14,016 bases of DNA, from NCBI GenBank assembly GCA_031285485.1, contig JAITWC010000067.1, positions 1-14,016 of the forward strand. Direction: 5' to 3'. This stretch comes from Alistipes sp. Its GTDB lineage: Bacteria; Bacteroidota; Bacteroidia; Bacteroidales; Rikenellaceae. The position numbers were made by a program, and so were the translations under genes. Positions 1-7,744 of the stretch are shown here, in pieces. The notes beneath the pieces were generated by a model. The model was not told the DNA's origin, ran no database searches, and was given only the letters and a program-made list of their open reading frames with translations. Numbering within the stretch: position 1 is the stretch's first letter; the number at the start of each line of letters is the position of its first letter.

Positions 1-3
1 AAA

Positions 4-66
4 GCGTGAAAAACGAAGTGTATCTGAGCACTTTACGCCTTACTTATCCGTTGCCCGTTCTCACGC
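4..66. repeat. Nested inverted repeat, possible structured RNA element
   Basis: GCGTGA at 4-9 is complementary to TCACGC at 61-66, and ACG at 13-15 to CGT at 56-58. Inside lies a second stem, AAGTG at 16-20 with CACTT at 29-33. Together they would fold as a closed outer stem with one inner hairpin. The fold is possible on either strand. I recognise no Rfam-type family, and chance is not excluded in so short a stretch. Confidence 0.3.
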
Positions 67-115
67 GAAGGTCTTTTATCTAACTTGCCGTCAGTAAATT
101 ATCTGCTGGCTATCT

Positions 116-123
116 CAAAGATA
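116..123 (-). promoter_or_regulatory. Possible -7 box (TATCTTTG) directed off the left edge
   Basis: On the minus strand the sequence reads TATCTTTG, a perfect match to the Bacteroidota TAnnTTTG -7 element. No clear TTTG -33 element is seen 19-21 bases upstream, and no start codon follows closely. If it works, the transcript would start with the structured 4-66 segment and leave the window to the left. Confidence 0.25.
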
Positions 124-405
124 TAGAGAAGGCGAATCTCTGAACAGAACGGGGCGGCCACAGTAGTGACTCTGTTTTCATTTGGTTTTTAATGGTACAA
201 GGAGTAGGTGGAGTGGGTAACGTGGTTCGTGTGTGCCGACAGTTTGCAATCTCCACCCGCAATTTTTCTTTCACCGGGGATGTGCCCAATGCTCCGATGC
301 CTCAAAAAAGGTGCGAGGCTCATCGACGGAGGCCCGCAAGTCGCCGCTGTCGAGGCGGGGCGGATAAGCCGACGGAGGTAAACGACCAATAAGGCGAAAT
401 AGCCC

Positions 406-424
406 CTTGCCTTAAAAAGGCAAG
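406..424. repeat. 8-bp perfect hairpin with 3-nt loop
   Basis: CTTGCCTT at 406-413 and AAGGCAAG at 417-424 are exact reverse complements around AAA. Neither strand has a T-run after the stem, so it does not look like an intrinsic terminator. It lies 37 bases beyond the ilv operon terminator in the direction of ilv transcription. Confidence 0.45.
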
Positions 425-460
425 CGCCCAAAAGACCCTCGTCCCGCAACCCGAATAACA

Positions 461-493
461 AAAAACCCCGATCACTTGCGGATCAGGGGTTTT
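461..493 (-). terminator. Intrinsic terminator of the ilv operon
   Basis: Reading the minus strand, AAAACCCCTGATC, a 7-base loop and GATCGGGGTTTTTT form a roughly 12-base-pair stem with one bulged base. The stem runs straight into a T-rich tract (TTTTTTGTT). It starts 20 bases after the ilvC stop codon. The stem plus T-tract is a classic Rho-independent terminator for leftward transcription. The flanking A-run would allow weaker function in the other direction. Confidence 0.9.
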
Positions 494-513
494 CATAACA
501 CTTAAAGTCGCGT

Positions 514-1566
514 CTACTTCTTGCGTTCCGGGCGGAGCGAGCGAACGGCCTCGCCGGTGCGCCACATTTCACTTTCGCGCATCTCTTTGAGCTCGGCGTT
601 GAGTTTTTCGCGATAGTCGGGCTGGCTGTTCGAGTCGATCGAGCGCTGAGCCTCCTCGCCGGCGGCCACCTTGTCATACAGTTCGCGGAAAACGGGCAGC
701 GTTGCGTCGCGGAAAGGCTTCCACCAGTCGAGAGCCCCGCGCTGAGCGGTGGTCGAGCAGTTGGCATACATCCAGTCCATACCATTCTCGGCCACGAGGG
801 GCATCAGGCTCTGGGTCAGTTCCTCGATCGTTTCGTTGAATGCCTCGGAGGGGCTGTGACCCTTTTCGCGCAATACGTCATACTGTGCGGCAAAGATACC
901 CTGAATGGCTCCCATCAACGTGCCGCGTTCACCGGTAAGGTCGCTGTAAACCTCCCTCTTGAAGTCGGTTTCGAACATGTAGCCGCTCCCGATACCGATA
1001 CCGAGCGAAACCACGCGGTCGTAAGCCTTGCCGGTCGCATCCTGATAGATGGCGTAGCTCGAATTGAGCCCGCGTTTTTCGAGGAATAGGCGCCTCAGCG
1101 AAGTGCCCGATCCCTTGGGAGCGACCAAAATAACGTCCACATCCTTCGGCGGCACGATACCCGTACGGTCGTGGTAGGTGATGCCGAATCCGTGCGAGAA
1201 GTAGAGAGCCTTGCCCGGAGCGAGTTGTTCCCTGATGGTGGGCCACAGTGCGATCTGCGCGGCGTCCGACACGAGAAACAGGATCATCGATCCCTTCTGC
1301 GCTGCCTCGGCCACGGGGAAGAGTGTTTCGCCCGACACCCAACCGTCGGCCACGGCCTTGTCCCACTCGGCTTTAAACCTCGGTTCCTGACCCACGATAA
1401 CGTTGAAACCGTTATCGCGCAGGTTCTGCGACTGGGCGGGGCCCTGAACGCCGTAACCGATGACGGCGATAGTTTCGTTCTTCAGAGTTTCGAGCGCTTT
1501 GCTCACGGGAAACTCTTCGCGGAGCAGGACGTTTTCCTCGACGCCGCCAAAATTCATCTTTGCCAT
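514..1566 (-). CDS. ilvC: Ketol-acid reductoisomerase (NADP+), class I
   Basis: Catalyses the second step of branched-chain amino acid synthesis: Mg2+-dependent alkyl migration and NADPH reduction of acetolactate or acetohydroxybutyrate to the dihydroxy acid. The 350-residue cytosolic protein starts close to a Rossmann fold with GYGVQG at residues 37-42. The C-terminal knotted domain keeps the metal and substrate ligands of the family: D209 and E213 in SDLTGERG, E245 and E249 in ETIEEL, and S271 in NCSTTAQRG. The length fits a class I enzyme, and the single knot domain rules out the long plant/enterobacterial form. The ATG at 1566 is preferred; an in-frame ATG three codons later is the only close alternative. 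It is the last gene of the operon, 51 bases after ilvN, with an intrinsic terminator 20 bases beyond its stop. No separate promoter is visible in the ilvN-ilvC gap. Confidence 0.97.
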   Translation of the reverse strand: MAKMNFGGVEENVLLREEFPVSKALETLKNETIAVIGYGVQGPAQSQNLRDNGFNVIVGQEPRFKAEWDKAVADGWVSGETLFPVAEAAQKGSMILFLVSDAAQIALWPTIREQLAPGKALYFSHGFGITYHDRTGIVPPKDVDVILVAPKGSGTSLRRLFLEKRGLNSSYAIYQDATGKAYDRVVSLGIGIGSGYMFETDFKREVYSDLTGERGTLMGAIQGIFAAQYDVLREKGHSPSEAFNETIEELTQSLMPLVAENGMDWMYANCSTTAQRGALDWWKPFRDATLPVFRELYDKVAAGEEAQRSIDSNSQPDYREKLNAELKEMRESEMWRTGEAVRSLRPERKK

Positions 1567-1617
1567 TTTTCTGTTCTAAAAAGTTTATTATTGAGTTATA
1601 TTGTCTTCTTCGATCCG

Positions 1618-2133
1618 TTACAGTATTCCGTCCATCGACTTCTCCACCGTCTCGCGGTGCAGGATTATCGACCCCGAGCGCGACAGTTCCATCAGCAGCC
1701 CGCGTTCCTTCAATTCATCGCGCAGCGCGTCGATCTCCTCCTTGTAGCCGCTTTTGCGAAGAACGAGATATTCCCCGTTCATTTGCAACAGCCTCAGCGG
1801 ATGTTTGCGCGAGATCTGCTCGAAGGTGTCGCCGCGAAGGATCGCCTTGCGTACCTTGAACAGCGCCACCTCCTGCGACAGCAACCCGTCGGCGGTGTAG
1901 TAGCTCGATTTGAGCACTCCCACGATGCGGTTGATCTGCTGCACGAGCACCCTTGCCATCGCCTCGTCTACTACCGCCACGATGGTAAACAAGCTGATCC
2001 CCCTGACGGGCGAGTCACTCACCTTGAAACTCTCGATATTGATCTTGCGGCGCAGGAACACCGACGCCACGCGGAACAGAATCCCCGGATGGTTCTCGGT
2101 AAATGCCGATATGATATATTCCCTGTTTTCCAT
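1618..2133 (-). CDS. ilvN: Acetolactate synthase small (regulatory) subunit
   Basis: Regulatory partner of the IlvB catalytic subunit; it raises activity and gives feedback inhibition by valine in characterised homologues. The 171-residue protein has an N-terminal ACT domain (about residues 5-80) with HPGILFRVASVF and the INIES segment. G17 and N32 align with the valine-site Gly14 and Asn29 of E. coli IlvH, so valine sensitivity is plausible. A C-terminal small-subunit domain follows (about 85-165). The gene begins 13 bases after the ilvB stop, so it is likely co-transcribed and made in step with ilvB. Some annotations would name it ilvH; the product is the same. I am sure of the family; the feedback property is inferred from the conserved residues. 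Confidence 0.95.
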   Translation of the reverse strand: MENREYIISAFTENHPGILFRVASVFLRRKINIESFKVSDSPVRGISLFTIVAVVDEAMARVLVQQINRIVGVLKSSYYTADGLLSQEVALFKVRKAILRGDTFEQISRKHPLRLLQMNGEYLVLRKSGYKEEIDALRDELKERGLLMELSRSGSIILHRETVEKSMDGIL

Positions 2134-2146
2134 AATCGTATCTTCG

Positions 2147-3853
2147 TTACAGGCTTTCGTTAAACATAATATCGCTCAGCGCCGCCCCACCCGGGATCAT
2201 AGGGAACACGCAATCCTCCTCGTCCACCTTCACCTCAACGAAGTAAGCCCCCGGAGTGGCGAGCATCTCGCCGATGGCGGCGGCAAGATCTTCGCGTTTT
2301 TCGACCAGCCGATGATGTATTTCGTAAGCGTCGGCGATCTTCTGGAAGTCGGGATTGGTCATCGGCGTCGACGAATATCTCCGCTCGAAGAACAATTGTT
2401 GCCACTGGCGCACCATGCCCAAAAACGAGTTGTTGAGCAGAACTATCTTCACTCCCACTTTCCACTCCAGCACCGTGCCCAACTCCTGGATCGTCATCTG
2501 AAGGCCCCCATCGCCACAGAACAGCACCACCTGCCGGTTGGGCATTGCGATCTTGGCACCGATAGCCGCGGGCAGACCGTAACCCATCGTTCCGAGCCCG
2601 CCGCTGGTGATGAGCGACCGTGTGCGCGCGAAACGCGAGTAGCGCGCCGCCTCCATCTGGTGCTGGCCCACATCGGTCACGATTATCGCGTCGCCGCCCG
2701 TTGCCCGTGCCACTCCGTCTATCACCTCACCCATCGTGACGCGCTCTTTGGTCGGACGCAGGTCTTTCGATATCACCTCCCGCTGTTCTAAGGCGAACTG
2801 CTCGGCTGCTACACCGAACCATGCCGACCGGTCTCTCGCCTCTATGGTGCGTTTCATGGCCGCCAAAGCCTCGGCAGCGTCGCCCAGAATCGCAATCTCG
2901 GGCGTGATGATACGCCCAAGTTCCGAGGCGTCGATATCCACATGTATCAGTCGTGCCTGCTTTGCGTACTCGCCGATCTTGCCAGTCACGCGGTCACTGA
3001 ATCTCATCCCCACGGCGAGGATCACGTCGGCCTGTTGCGTCATGCGATTGGGCGCCACGTTGCCGTGCATCCCCACCATCCCCACGAAGTTGGGGTGTTC
3101 GCTCGGCACGGCACTCAGTCCCAGTACGGTCGACGCCATCGGAATATTACCCCTCTCCGACAGCTCGCGCAACTGTTTCTCGGCGCCCGAAAGTTTTATC
3201 CCCTGCCCGAAGATGATAAGCGGCCGTTCGGCCCCGTTGAGCAGTTCCACGGCGCGTTCCAACGCGTCGGTGTCAATCACAGGGTGGTCGTTGTAGCACC
3301 TCAGTTCTTTGCACTTCTCATATTCGAACCCGTCGAGCATTTCCACAAGTGCGTTCTTGGTGATGTCGATCACCACCGGCCCCGGACGCCCTGTTCCGGC
3401 GAGGAAGAACGCGCGTGAAATCGCGGGAGCGATCTCGGCGGCACTCGTCACCTGATAATTCCATTTGGTGACTGGCGACGTCATAGAGATAATGTCGGCC
3501 TCCTGAAAGAAGTCGGTTCCGAGAGCGTTTACCGGTACCTGCGCGGTGATGCACACCACAGGCGTCGAGTCGATCATCGCGTCGGCAATGCCCGTCAGCA
3601 GGTTGGTTGCACCCGGCCCGCTGGTGGCAATGCACACCCCTGTCCGGCCGCTCGCCCGTGCAAAACCCTGCGCGGCGTGGATCGCCCCCTGCTCATGCCG
3701 GGTCAAAATGTGCCTCATCCTGTCGGCATGAACATACAGTGCGTCGTAAAGGGGAATGATTGTCCCCCCCGGATAGCCGAAAAGGGTGTCAACCCCCTCG
3801 GCGTTGAGAGAAAACAGCAGCGCTTCCGCCCCCGATATCTTTTTTTGTTCCAT
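2147..3853 (-). CDS. ilvB: Acetolactate synthase large (catalytic) subunit
   Basis: Thiamine diphosphate enzyme that joins two pyruvates to 2-acetolactate, or pyruvate and 2-oxobutyrate to 2-aceto-2-hydroxybutyrate, the first committed step to valine, leucine and isoleucine. At 568 residues it is full length. The N-terminal TPP-binding domain has FGYPGG (25-30) and the catalytic glutamate E54 in RHEQGA. A central FAD/transhydrogenase-like domain follows. The C-terminal domain has the ThDP-Mg motif, from GDG at 447-449 to NN at 474-475. W484 in the VRQWQ segment matches the conserved tryptophan near FAD where AHAS inhibitors bind, which separates it from other ThDP enzymes. The ATG at 3853 lies only four bases after the ilvD stop, indicating tight coupling. 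The paired small subunit next door confirms a biosynthetic AHAS rather than a catabolic AlsS. Confidence 0.97.
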   Translation of the reverse strand: MEQKKISGAEALLFSLNAEGVDTLFGYPGGTIIPLYDALYVHADRMRHILTRHEQGAIHAAQGFARASGRTGVCIATSGPGATNLLTGIADAMIDSTPVVCITAQVPVNALGTDFFQEADIISMTSPVTKWNYQVTSAAEIAPAISRAFFLAGTGRPGPVVIDITKNALVEMLDGFEYEKCKELRCYNDHPVIDTDALERAVELLNGAERPLIIFGQGIKLSGAEKQLRELSERGNIPMASTVLGLSAVPSEHPNFVGMVGMHGNVAPNRMTQQADVILAVGMRFSDRVTGKIGEYAKQARLIHVDIDASELGRIITPEIAILGDAAEALAAMKRTIEARDRSAWFGVAAEQFALEQREVISKDLRPTKERVTMGEVIDGVARATGGDAIIVTDVGQHQMEAARYSRFARTRSLITSGGLGTMGYGLPAAIGAKIAMPNRQVVLFCGDGGLQMTIQELGTVLEWKVGVKIVLLNNSFLGMVRQWQQLFFERRYSSTPMTNPDFQKIADAYEIHHRLVEKREDLAAAIGEMLATPGAYFVEVKVDEEDCVFPMIPGGAALSDIMFNESL

Positions 3854-3857
3854 GATC

Positions 3858-5666
3858 CTAATCTATTAATCTCACCCCGCCTTTGTCCGCGCTCGCCACC
3901 ATCGAGGCGTAAGCCCGTAGCGCCTTACTGACCGTCCGGTCTCTTTTCGGCTTGAAGTTTTCACCCTCACGTCTCGCATCGAGTTCCGCATCGCTCAGAG
4001 CGACGTTTAGCGAGCGGTTCGGGATATCAATCTCTATGCGGTCACCGTCTCTCAGTAGACCTATCGCACCGCCCGCCGCCGCCTCGGGCGACACGTGACC
4101 GATCGACAGCCCACTGGTTCCGCCCGAAAAACGCCCGTCGGTCAGCAGCGCGCACTCCTTATCTATGTGCATGCTCTTGAGGTAAGAGGTGGGGTAGAGC
4201 ATCTCCTGCATACCCGGCCCACCGCGCGGCCCTTCGTAGCGGATCACCACCACGTCGCCCGCCTTGATCCGGCCCCCGAGGATCCCCTCGGCGGCGTCTT
4301 CCTGACAATCGAACACGCGAGCCGTGCCGATAAACTTAAGTATCGACGCATCGACCCCGGCAGTCTTAACGATACACCCCTTGCCTGCAATATTACCGAA
4401 CAACACAGCCAGCCCGCCATCTTTCGAATAGGCGTTCTCCACCGACCGGATGCACCCGCCCTCGCGATCGAGATCAAGCCCCGGATAGTACGACTCCTGT
4501 GACGACAGTGTGAGGTTGAACCGTCCCGCCGGAGCAGAAAGATACATCTTCTTCGCCTCTTCGTCTGCCGTTCCGCCGCTGATGTCCCACCGCGCTATCG
4601 TCTCGCCGAGCGTTGCGGCGTCGACCCGTCCCGCCGTAACATCCACCAGGCCTGCACGTGTCAATTCGCCCATGATACCCATGATACCCCCGGCGCGATT
4701 CACCTCCTGAATATGATAATGGTAGTTCGGTGCTACCTTACACAGCACCGGAATACGCCGCGACAGCGCGTCAATATCTTTCATAGTAAAGTCCACCCCC
4801 GCCTCGTGCGCCACGGCCAGCAGGTGCAGCACGGTGTTCGACGACCCGCCCATCGCAATATCGAGCGACATGGCATTCATAAAAGCTTTCTTCGTGGCGA
4901 TCGATCTGGGCAACACACTCTCGTCGCCCTCAAAATAGTAGCGTTCGGCATTGCGAACAACCAACTCGGCCGCCCGCTTAAAAAGCTCCGTCCGCTGAGC
5001 ATGCGACGCCAGCACAGTGCCGTTGCCCGGCAACGCAAGGCCCAACGCCTCGGTGAGGCAGTTCATCGAGTTGGCGGTAAACATTCCGCTGCACGATCCG
5101 CAAGTCGGGCAAGCCCCCGCCTCGATCTTCGCGAGTTCTTCGTCTGAAACCCCCGCGTCGGCCCCCTTGACCATCACGTCGATCAGGTCGTAATCGCGGT
5201 CGCCCACACGCCCGGCCTCCATCGGCCCGCCGGACACAAACACACACGGAATGTTCAACCGCATCGCAGCCATCAACATCCCCGGAGTCACTTTGTCGCA
5301 GTTCGATATGCAGATCATGGCGTCCACCGTGTGCGCCTCGCACATATACTCCGCACTGTCGGCGATAACCTCGCGCGAGGGAAGCGAATAGAGCATCCCC
5401 GGGTGGCCCATGGCAATGCCGTCGTCGATAGCTATTGTATTGAATTCGGCAGCGAAACATCCCTGCTCCTCGATCCACCGCTTGACCTGCTGTCCGATCT
5501 CATGCAGGTGCACATGCCCTGGCACGAACTGGGTGAACGAGTTGACGACAGCCACGATAGGGCGACCGAAATGCTCGTCCTTCATTCCGTTGGCCCTCCA
5601 AAGGGCTCTTGCGCCGGCCATTTTGCGGCCAACGGTCGACAGTCTGCTGTGTAGTGATTTTTTCAT
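3858..5666 (-). CDS. ilvD: Dihydroxy-acid dehydratase
   Basis: Iron-sulfur dehydratase that converts 2,3-dihydroxy-isovalerate or -methylvalerate to the 2-keto acids, the third step of the pathway. The 602-residue protein carries the family hallmarks. C123 lies in SNCDKVTPGM, with the neighbouring K124 that is carbamylated in some members. The cluster-region CPTCGSCSGM is at 186-194, and the C-terminal GRFSGGTSG carries the catalytic serine. The N-terminus (GRKMAGARALWRANGMKD) aligns with normal family starts, so ATG at 5666 is chosen. It is first in the operon. A minus-strand TAGCTTTG -7 box ends four bases before this ATG, so the mRNA may have almost no leader. With so little room there is no leader peptide or attenuator. 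Confidence 0.97.
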   Translation of the reverse strand: MKKSLHSRLSTVGRKMAGARALWRANGMKDEHFGRPIVAVVNSFTQFVPGHVHLHEIGQQVKRWIEEQGCFAAEFNTIAIDDGIAMGHPGMLYSLPSREVIADSAEYMCEAHTVDAMICISNCDKVTPGMLMAAMRLNIPCVFVSGGPMEAGRVGDRDYDLIDVMVKGADAGVSDEELAKIEAGACPTCGSCSGMFTANSMNCLTEALGLALPGNGTVLASHAQRTELFKRAAELVVRNAERYYFEGDESVLPRSIATKKAFMNAMSLDIAMGGSSNTVLHLLAVAHEAGVDFTMKDIDALSRRIPVLCKVAPNYHYHIQEVNRAGGIMGIMGELTRAGLVDVTAGRVDAATLGETIARWDISGGTADEEAKKMYLSAPAGRFNLTLSSQESYYPGLDLDREGGCIRSVENAYSKDGGLAVLFGNIAGKGCIVKTAGVDASILKFIGTARVFDCQEDAAEGILGGRIKAGDVVVIRYEGPRGGPGMQEMLYPTSYLKSMHIDKECALLTDGRFSGGTSGLSIGHVSPEAAAGGAIGLLRDGDRIEIDIPNRSLNVALSDAELDARREGENFKPKRDRTVSKALRAYASMVASADKGGVRLID

Positions 5667-5670
5667 CCGG

Positions 5671-5678
5671 CAAAGCTA
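5671..5678 (-). promoter_or_regulatory. ilvDBNC promoter -7 element (TAGCTTTG)
   Basis: Perfect TAnnTTTG on the minus strand, separated by only CCGG from the ilvD start codon. The expected transcription start, three to five bases after the box, falls at or beside the ATG. A clear TTTG -33 element is not seen; the matching stretch is AT-rich. Confidence 0.65.
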
Positions 5679-5706
5679 TGGAAAATTAAAATAGTTTAAA
5701 AATTTG

Positions 5707-5743
5707 TTTGCGTTAAAAGATTATAAATTCTGCATTACCTTTG
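5707..5743 (+). promoter_or_regulatory. Promoter of the DUF4954 gene (TTTG ... TACCTTTG)
   Basis: TACCTTTG at 5736-5743 matches TAnnTTTG. TTTG at 5707-5710 could serve as -33, but the 25-base gap is longer than the usual 19-21. The box lies nine bases before ATG 5753, implying a leader of about five bases. It shares the AT-rich divergent region with the ilv promoter. Confidence 0.6.
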
Positions 5744-5752
5744 TACGGCACT

Positions 5753-7744
5753 ATGATTATGAAGACCAGACCTCTGACCGCGGCCGAAATAGCCGCCTTG
5801 CAGTCAAACGGCTGCACTTCACCCGATTGGCAACGAATCAGTGTCTCCCCCGACTTCGATCCCCGGTGGGTCGAACGCACCCGTTTCACGGGCGACGTGG
5901 TGCTTGGCAGCTTCACGGGCGAGTTTACCTTTCCCGGCGGGGCCACGGCCCACAGCGGCATCAGCGACGCCTGGATACACAACTGCACCATCGGCGACGG
6001 AGTATTGATCAGCGGCGTGGGCAATTACATCGCTGGCTACGACATCGGCTCCGGATGCCAGATAGCCAACGTCGACCGCATATTTTGCGACGGCCTCTCC
6101 ACCTTCGGCAACAACGCCCCGGTGTCGGTGCTGAACGAGACAGGGGGCCGCGAGGTTCCGCTGGTCGACAACCTTTCGGCGTCGCTGGCCTACGTAATAG
6201 CCATGTACCGCCATCGGCCCGGACTCATAGCGCACCTTCAGAACATGATCGCCCGTTACGCCGACGGCATCGCCTCCGACCGCGGAACGATCGGCCCCGG
6301 AGTGAGGATAGTCGACACCGGCACGATCCGCAACGTGCGCATCGGCGAGGGGACGATCATAGACAACGCCGCAAGGCTCGATAACGGTTCCATCAACAGC
6401 AACCCCTCGGCCCCGGTCTACATAGGCGACAACGTCATCGCCCACGACTTCATAGTCTCGTCGGGCGCCGAGATATCCGACGGCGCCACTCTCAAGCACT
6501 GTTTCGTGGGCCAGTCGTGCCGCGTTTCGGGTGGATTCTTCGCCCACGACTCGCTGATGTTCTCCAACTGCGATTTCGCATGCGGCGAGGCCTGCGCCAT
6601 CTTCGCCGGGCCGTTCACCGTGTCACAGCACAAGAGCAGCCTGCTGATCGCGGGCATGTTCTCGTTCCTGAACGCCGGATCCGGGTCGAACCAGTCGAAC
6701 CACATGTACAAGCTTGGCCCCATCCATCAGGGCGTGGTGGAACGCGGCTCGAAGACCACCAGCGACTCGTTCGTGCTGTGGCCCGCCCGAGTGGGAGCCT
6801 TCTCGCTGGTGATGGGGCGCCACGATCAGCACAGCGACACGAGCGACATGCCGTTCTCATACCTGATCGAGCAGAACAACGAGACGTGGCTCGTACCAGG
6901 CGTCAACCTGCGCAGCGTCGGCACGATCCGCGACGCCCAGAAGTGGCCCCGCCGCGACCGCCGGGTCGATCCCCACCGGCTCGACATGATCAACTACAAC
7001 CTGCTGAGCCCATTCACGGTGGGCAAGATGATGCGCGCACGCGGCATTCTGCACAATCTTCAGGCGGTGTCGGGCGAGACTTCGAGCGTCTACTACTACC
7101 AGAACACCCGCATCAAGGGAGACTCGCTGCGGCGCGCGTTGGGCTACTACGACATCGCCATCCGCAAGTTCATGGGCAACTCCATCATCAAGCGACTCGA
7201 AGGCACCCGTTTCGCCTCCATCGGGCAGGTCAGGGAACGTCTCCGCCCGACCGAACCCGCGGGCCGAGGCGAATGGATCGACCTGTCGGGCCTGTTCATC
7301 CCGAAGGATGCGTTGGAGGAACTTTTCACGGCCATCGAAAGCGGCGGTATCACGACCCTCGGCCCGATAGAAGAATTTTTCCGCGACATGCACAGCCGCT
7401 ACTACGACATGGAGTGGACATGGGTCTACGACGTGTGGGAATCGGTCTACGGCGTGCGGCTCGGCAAGATCACGGCGGCAGAAATAATAGAGGCGGTGAA
7501 AGGCTGGCAAGAGGCGGTGATCGGCCTCGACGAGATGCTGTACGACGACGCGCGCAAGGAGTTCTCACTGTCGGCCATGACGGGCTTCGGCATCGACGGC
7601 ACGGAGGGCGACAAACGGCTCGACTTCGAGGAGGTGCGCGGCGAATTCGAGACCAACTCGTTCGTCGAGGCGGTCAAACGCCACATCGTCGACAAACGCG
7701 CGCTCGGGGATGAACTGATCGAACGGATGGGTGCGATCCTTTAG
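5753..7744 (+). CDS. DUF4954 family protein with left-handed beta-helix repeats
   Basis: A large protein conserved in Bacteroidota, of unknown function. From ATG 5753 it has 663 residues, which fits the family. Residues about 45-290 contain hexapeptide-like repeats (IGDGVLI, IGPGVRI, VRIGEGTII, VYIGDNVIA), the pattern of left-handed beta-helix acyl- and nucleotidyl-transferases. Highly conserved family segments are visible: LNETGGREV (127-135), RHRP (153-156), FAGPFTV (284-290), GSNQSNHMYKLGP (311-323), WPARVGAFS (343-351) and VGTIRDAQKWP (389-399). A helical C-terminal part follows. No signal peptide is seen, so it is probably cytosolic. ATG 5759 is an alternative start; an in-frame TTG at 5741 lies inside the -7 box and is unlikely. 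It is divergent from ilvD and convergent with the yqaA-like gene. A sugar or nucleotide-sugar modifying role is possible but unproven. Confidence 0.9.
   Translation: MIMKTRPLTAAEIAALQSNGCTSPDWQRISVSPDFDPRWVERTRFTGDVVLGSFTGEFTFPGGATAHSGISDAWIHNCTIGDGVLISGVGNYIAGYDIGSGCQIANVDRIFCDGLSTFGNNAPVSVLNETGGREVPLVDNLSASLAYVIAMYRHRPGLIAHLQNMIARYADGIASDRGTIGPGVRIVDTGTIRNVRIGEGTIIDNAARLDNGSINSNPSAPVYIGDNVIAHDFIVSSGAEISDGATLKHCFVGQSCRVSGGFFAHDSLMFSNCDFACGEACAIFAGPFTVSQHKSSLLIAGMFSFLNAGSGSNQSNHMYKLGPIHQGVVERGSKTTSDSFVLWPARVGAFSLVMGRHDQHSDTSDMPFSYLIEQNNETWLVPGVNLRSVGTIRDAQKWPRRDRRVDPHRLDMINYNLLSPFTVGKMMRARGILHNLQAVSGETSSVYYYQNTRIKGDSLRRALGYYDIAIRKFMGNSIIKRLEGTRFASIGQVRERLRPTEPAGRGEWIDLSGLFIPKDALEELFTAIESGGITTLGPIEEFFRDMHSRYYDMEWTWVYDVWESVYGVRLGKITAAEIIEAVKGWQEAVIGLDEMLYDDARKEFSLSAMTGFGIDGTEGDKRLDFEEVRGEFETNSFVEAVKRHIVDKRALGDELIERMGAIL

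Larger units (their letters stand above)
1..460. other. Intergenic region without a supportable gene
   Basis: No frame on either strand gives a recognisable protein. The open frames here are short, lack family resemblance and overlap one another. A frame open from the left edge (base 2, plus strand) reaches a stop at 95-97 and could be the tail of an outside gene, but its 31 residues match nothing I know. Visible structure includes a nested inverted repeat at 4-66, an 8-base-pair hairpin at 406-424, and a 9-base direct repeat (CGACGGAGG) at 324-332 and 370-378. A minus-strand -7-like box lies at 116-123. The region may be a gene-poor junction or hold an RNA gene I cannot identify. Confidence 0.5.

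Noticed and set aside
406..424. Second terminator for the ilv operon
   Set aside because: The stem is perfect but neither strand has a T-run after it, and a strong terminator already lies at 461-493.
189..461. A 90-codon minus-strand frame downstream of ilvC
   Set aside because: It starts inside the terminator region, has no visible start signal and no recognisable family; low-complexity composition.
5667..5752. Leader peptide or attenuator controlling ilvD
   Set aside because: The interval is 86 bases, AT-rich, with the -7 box four bases from the ATG; no run of Ile/Leu/Val codons or terminator hairpin is present.
6517..7713. A 398-codon plus-strand frame inside DUF4954
   Set aside because: It is an out-of-frame Arg/Pro-rich reading of a highly conserved gene.
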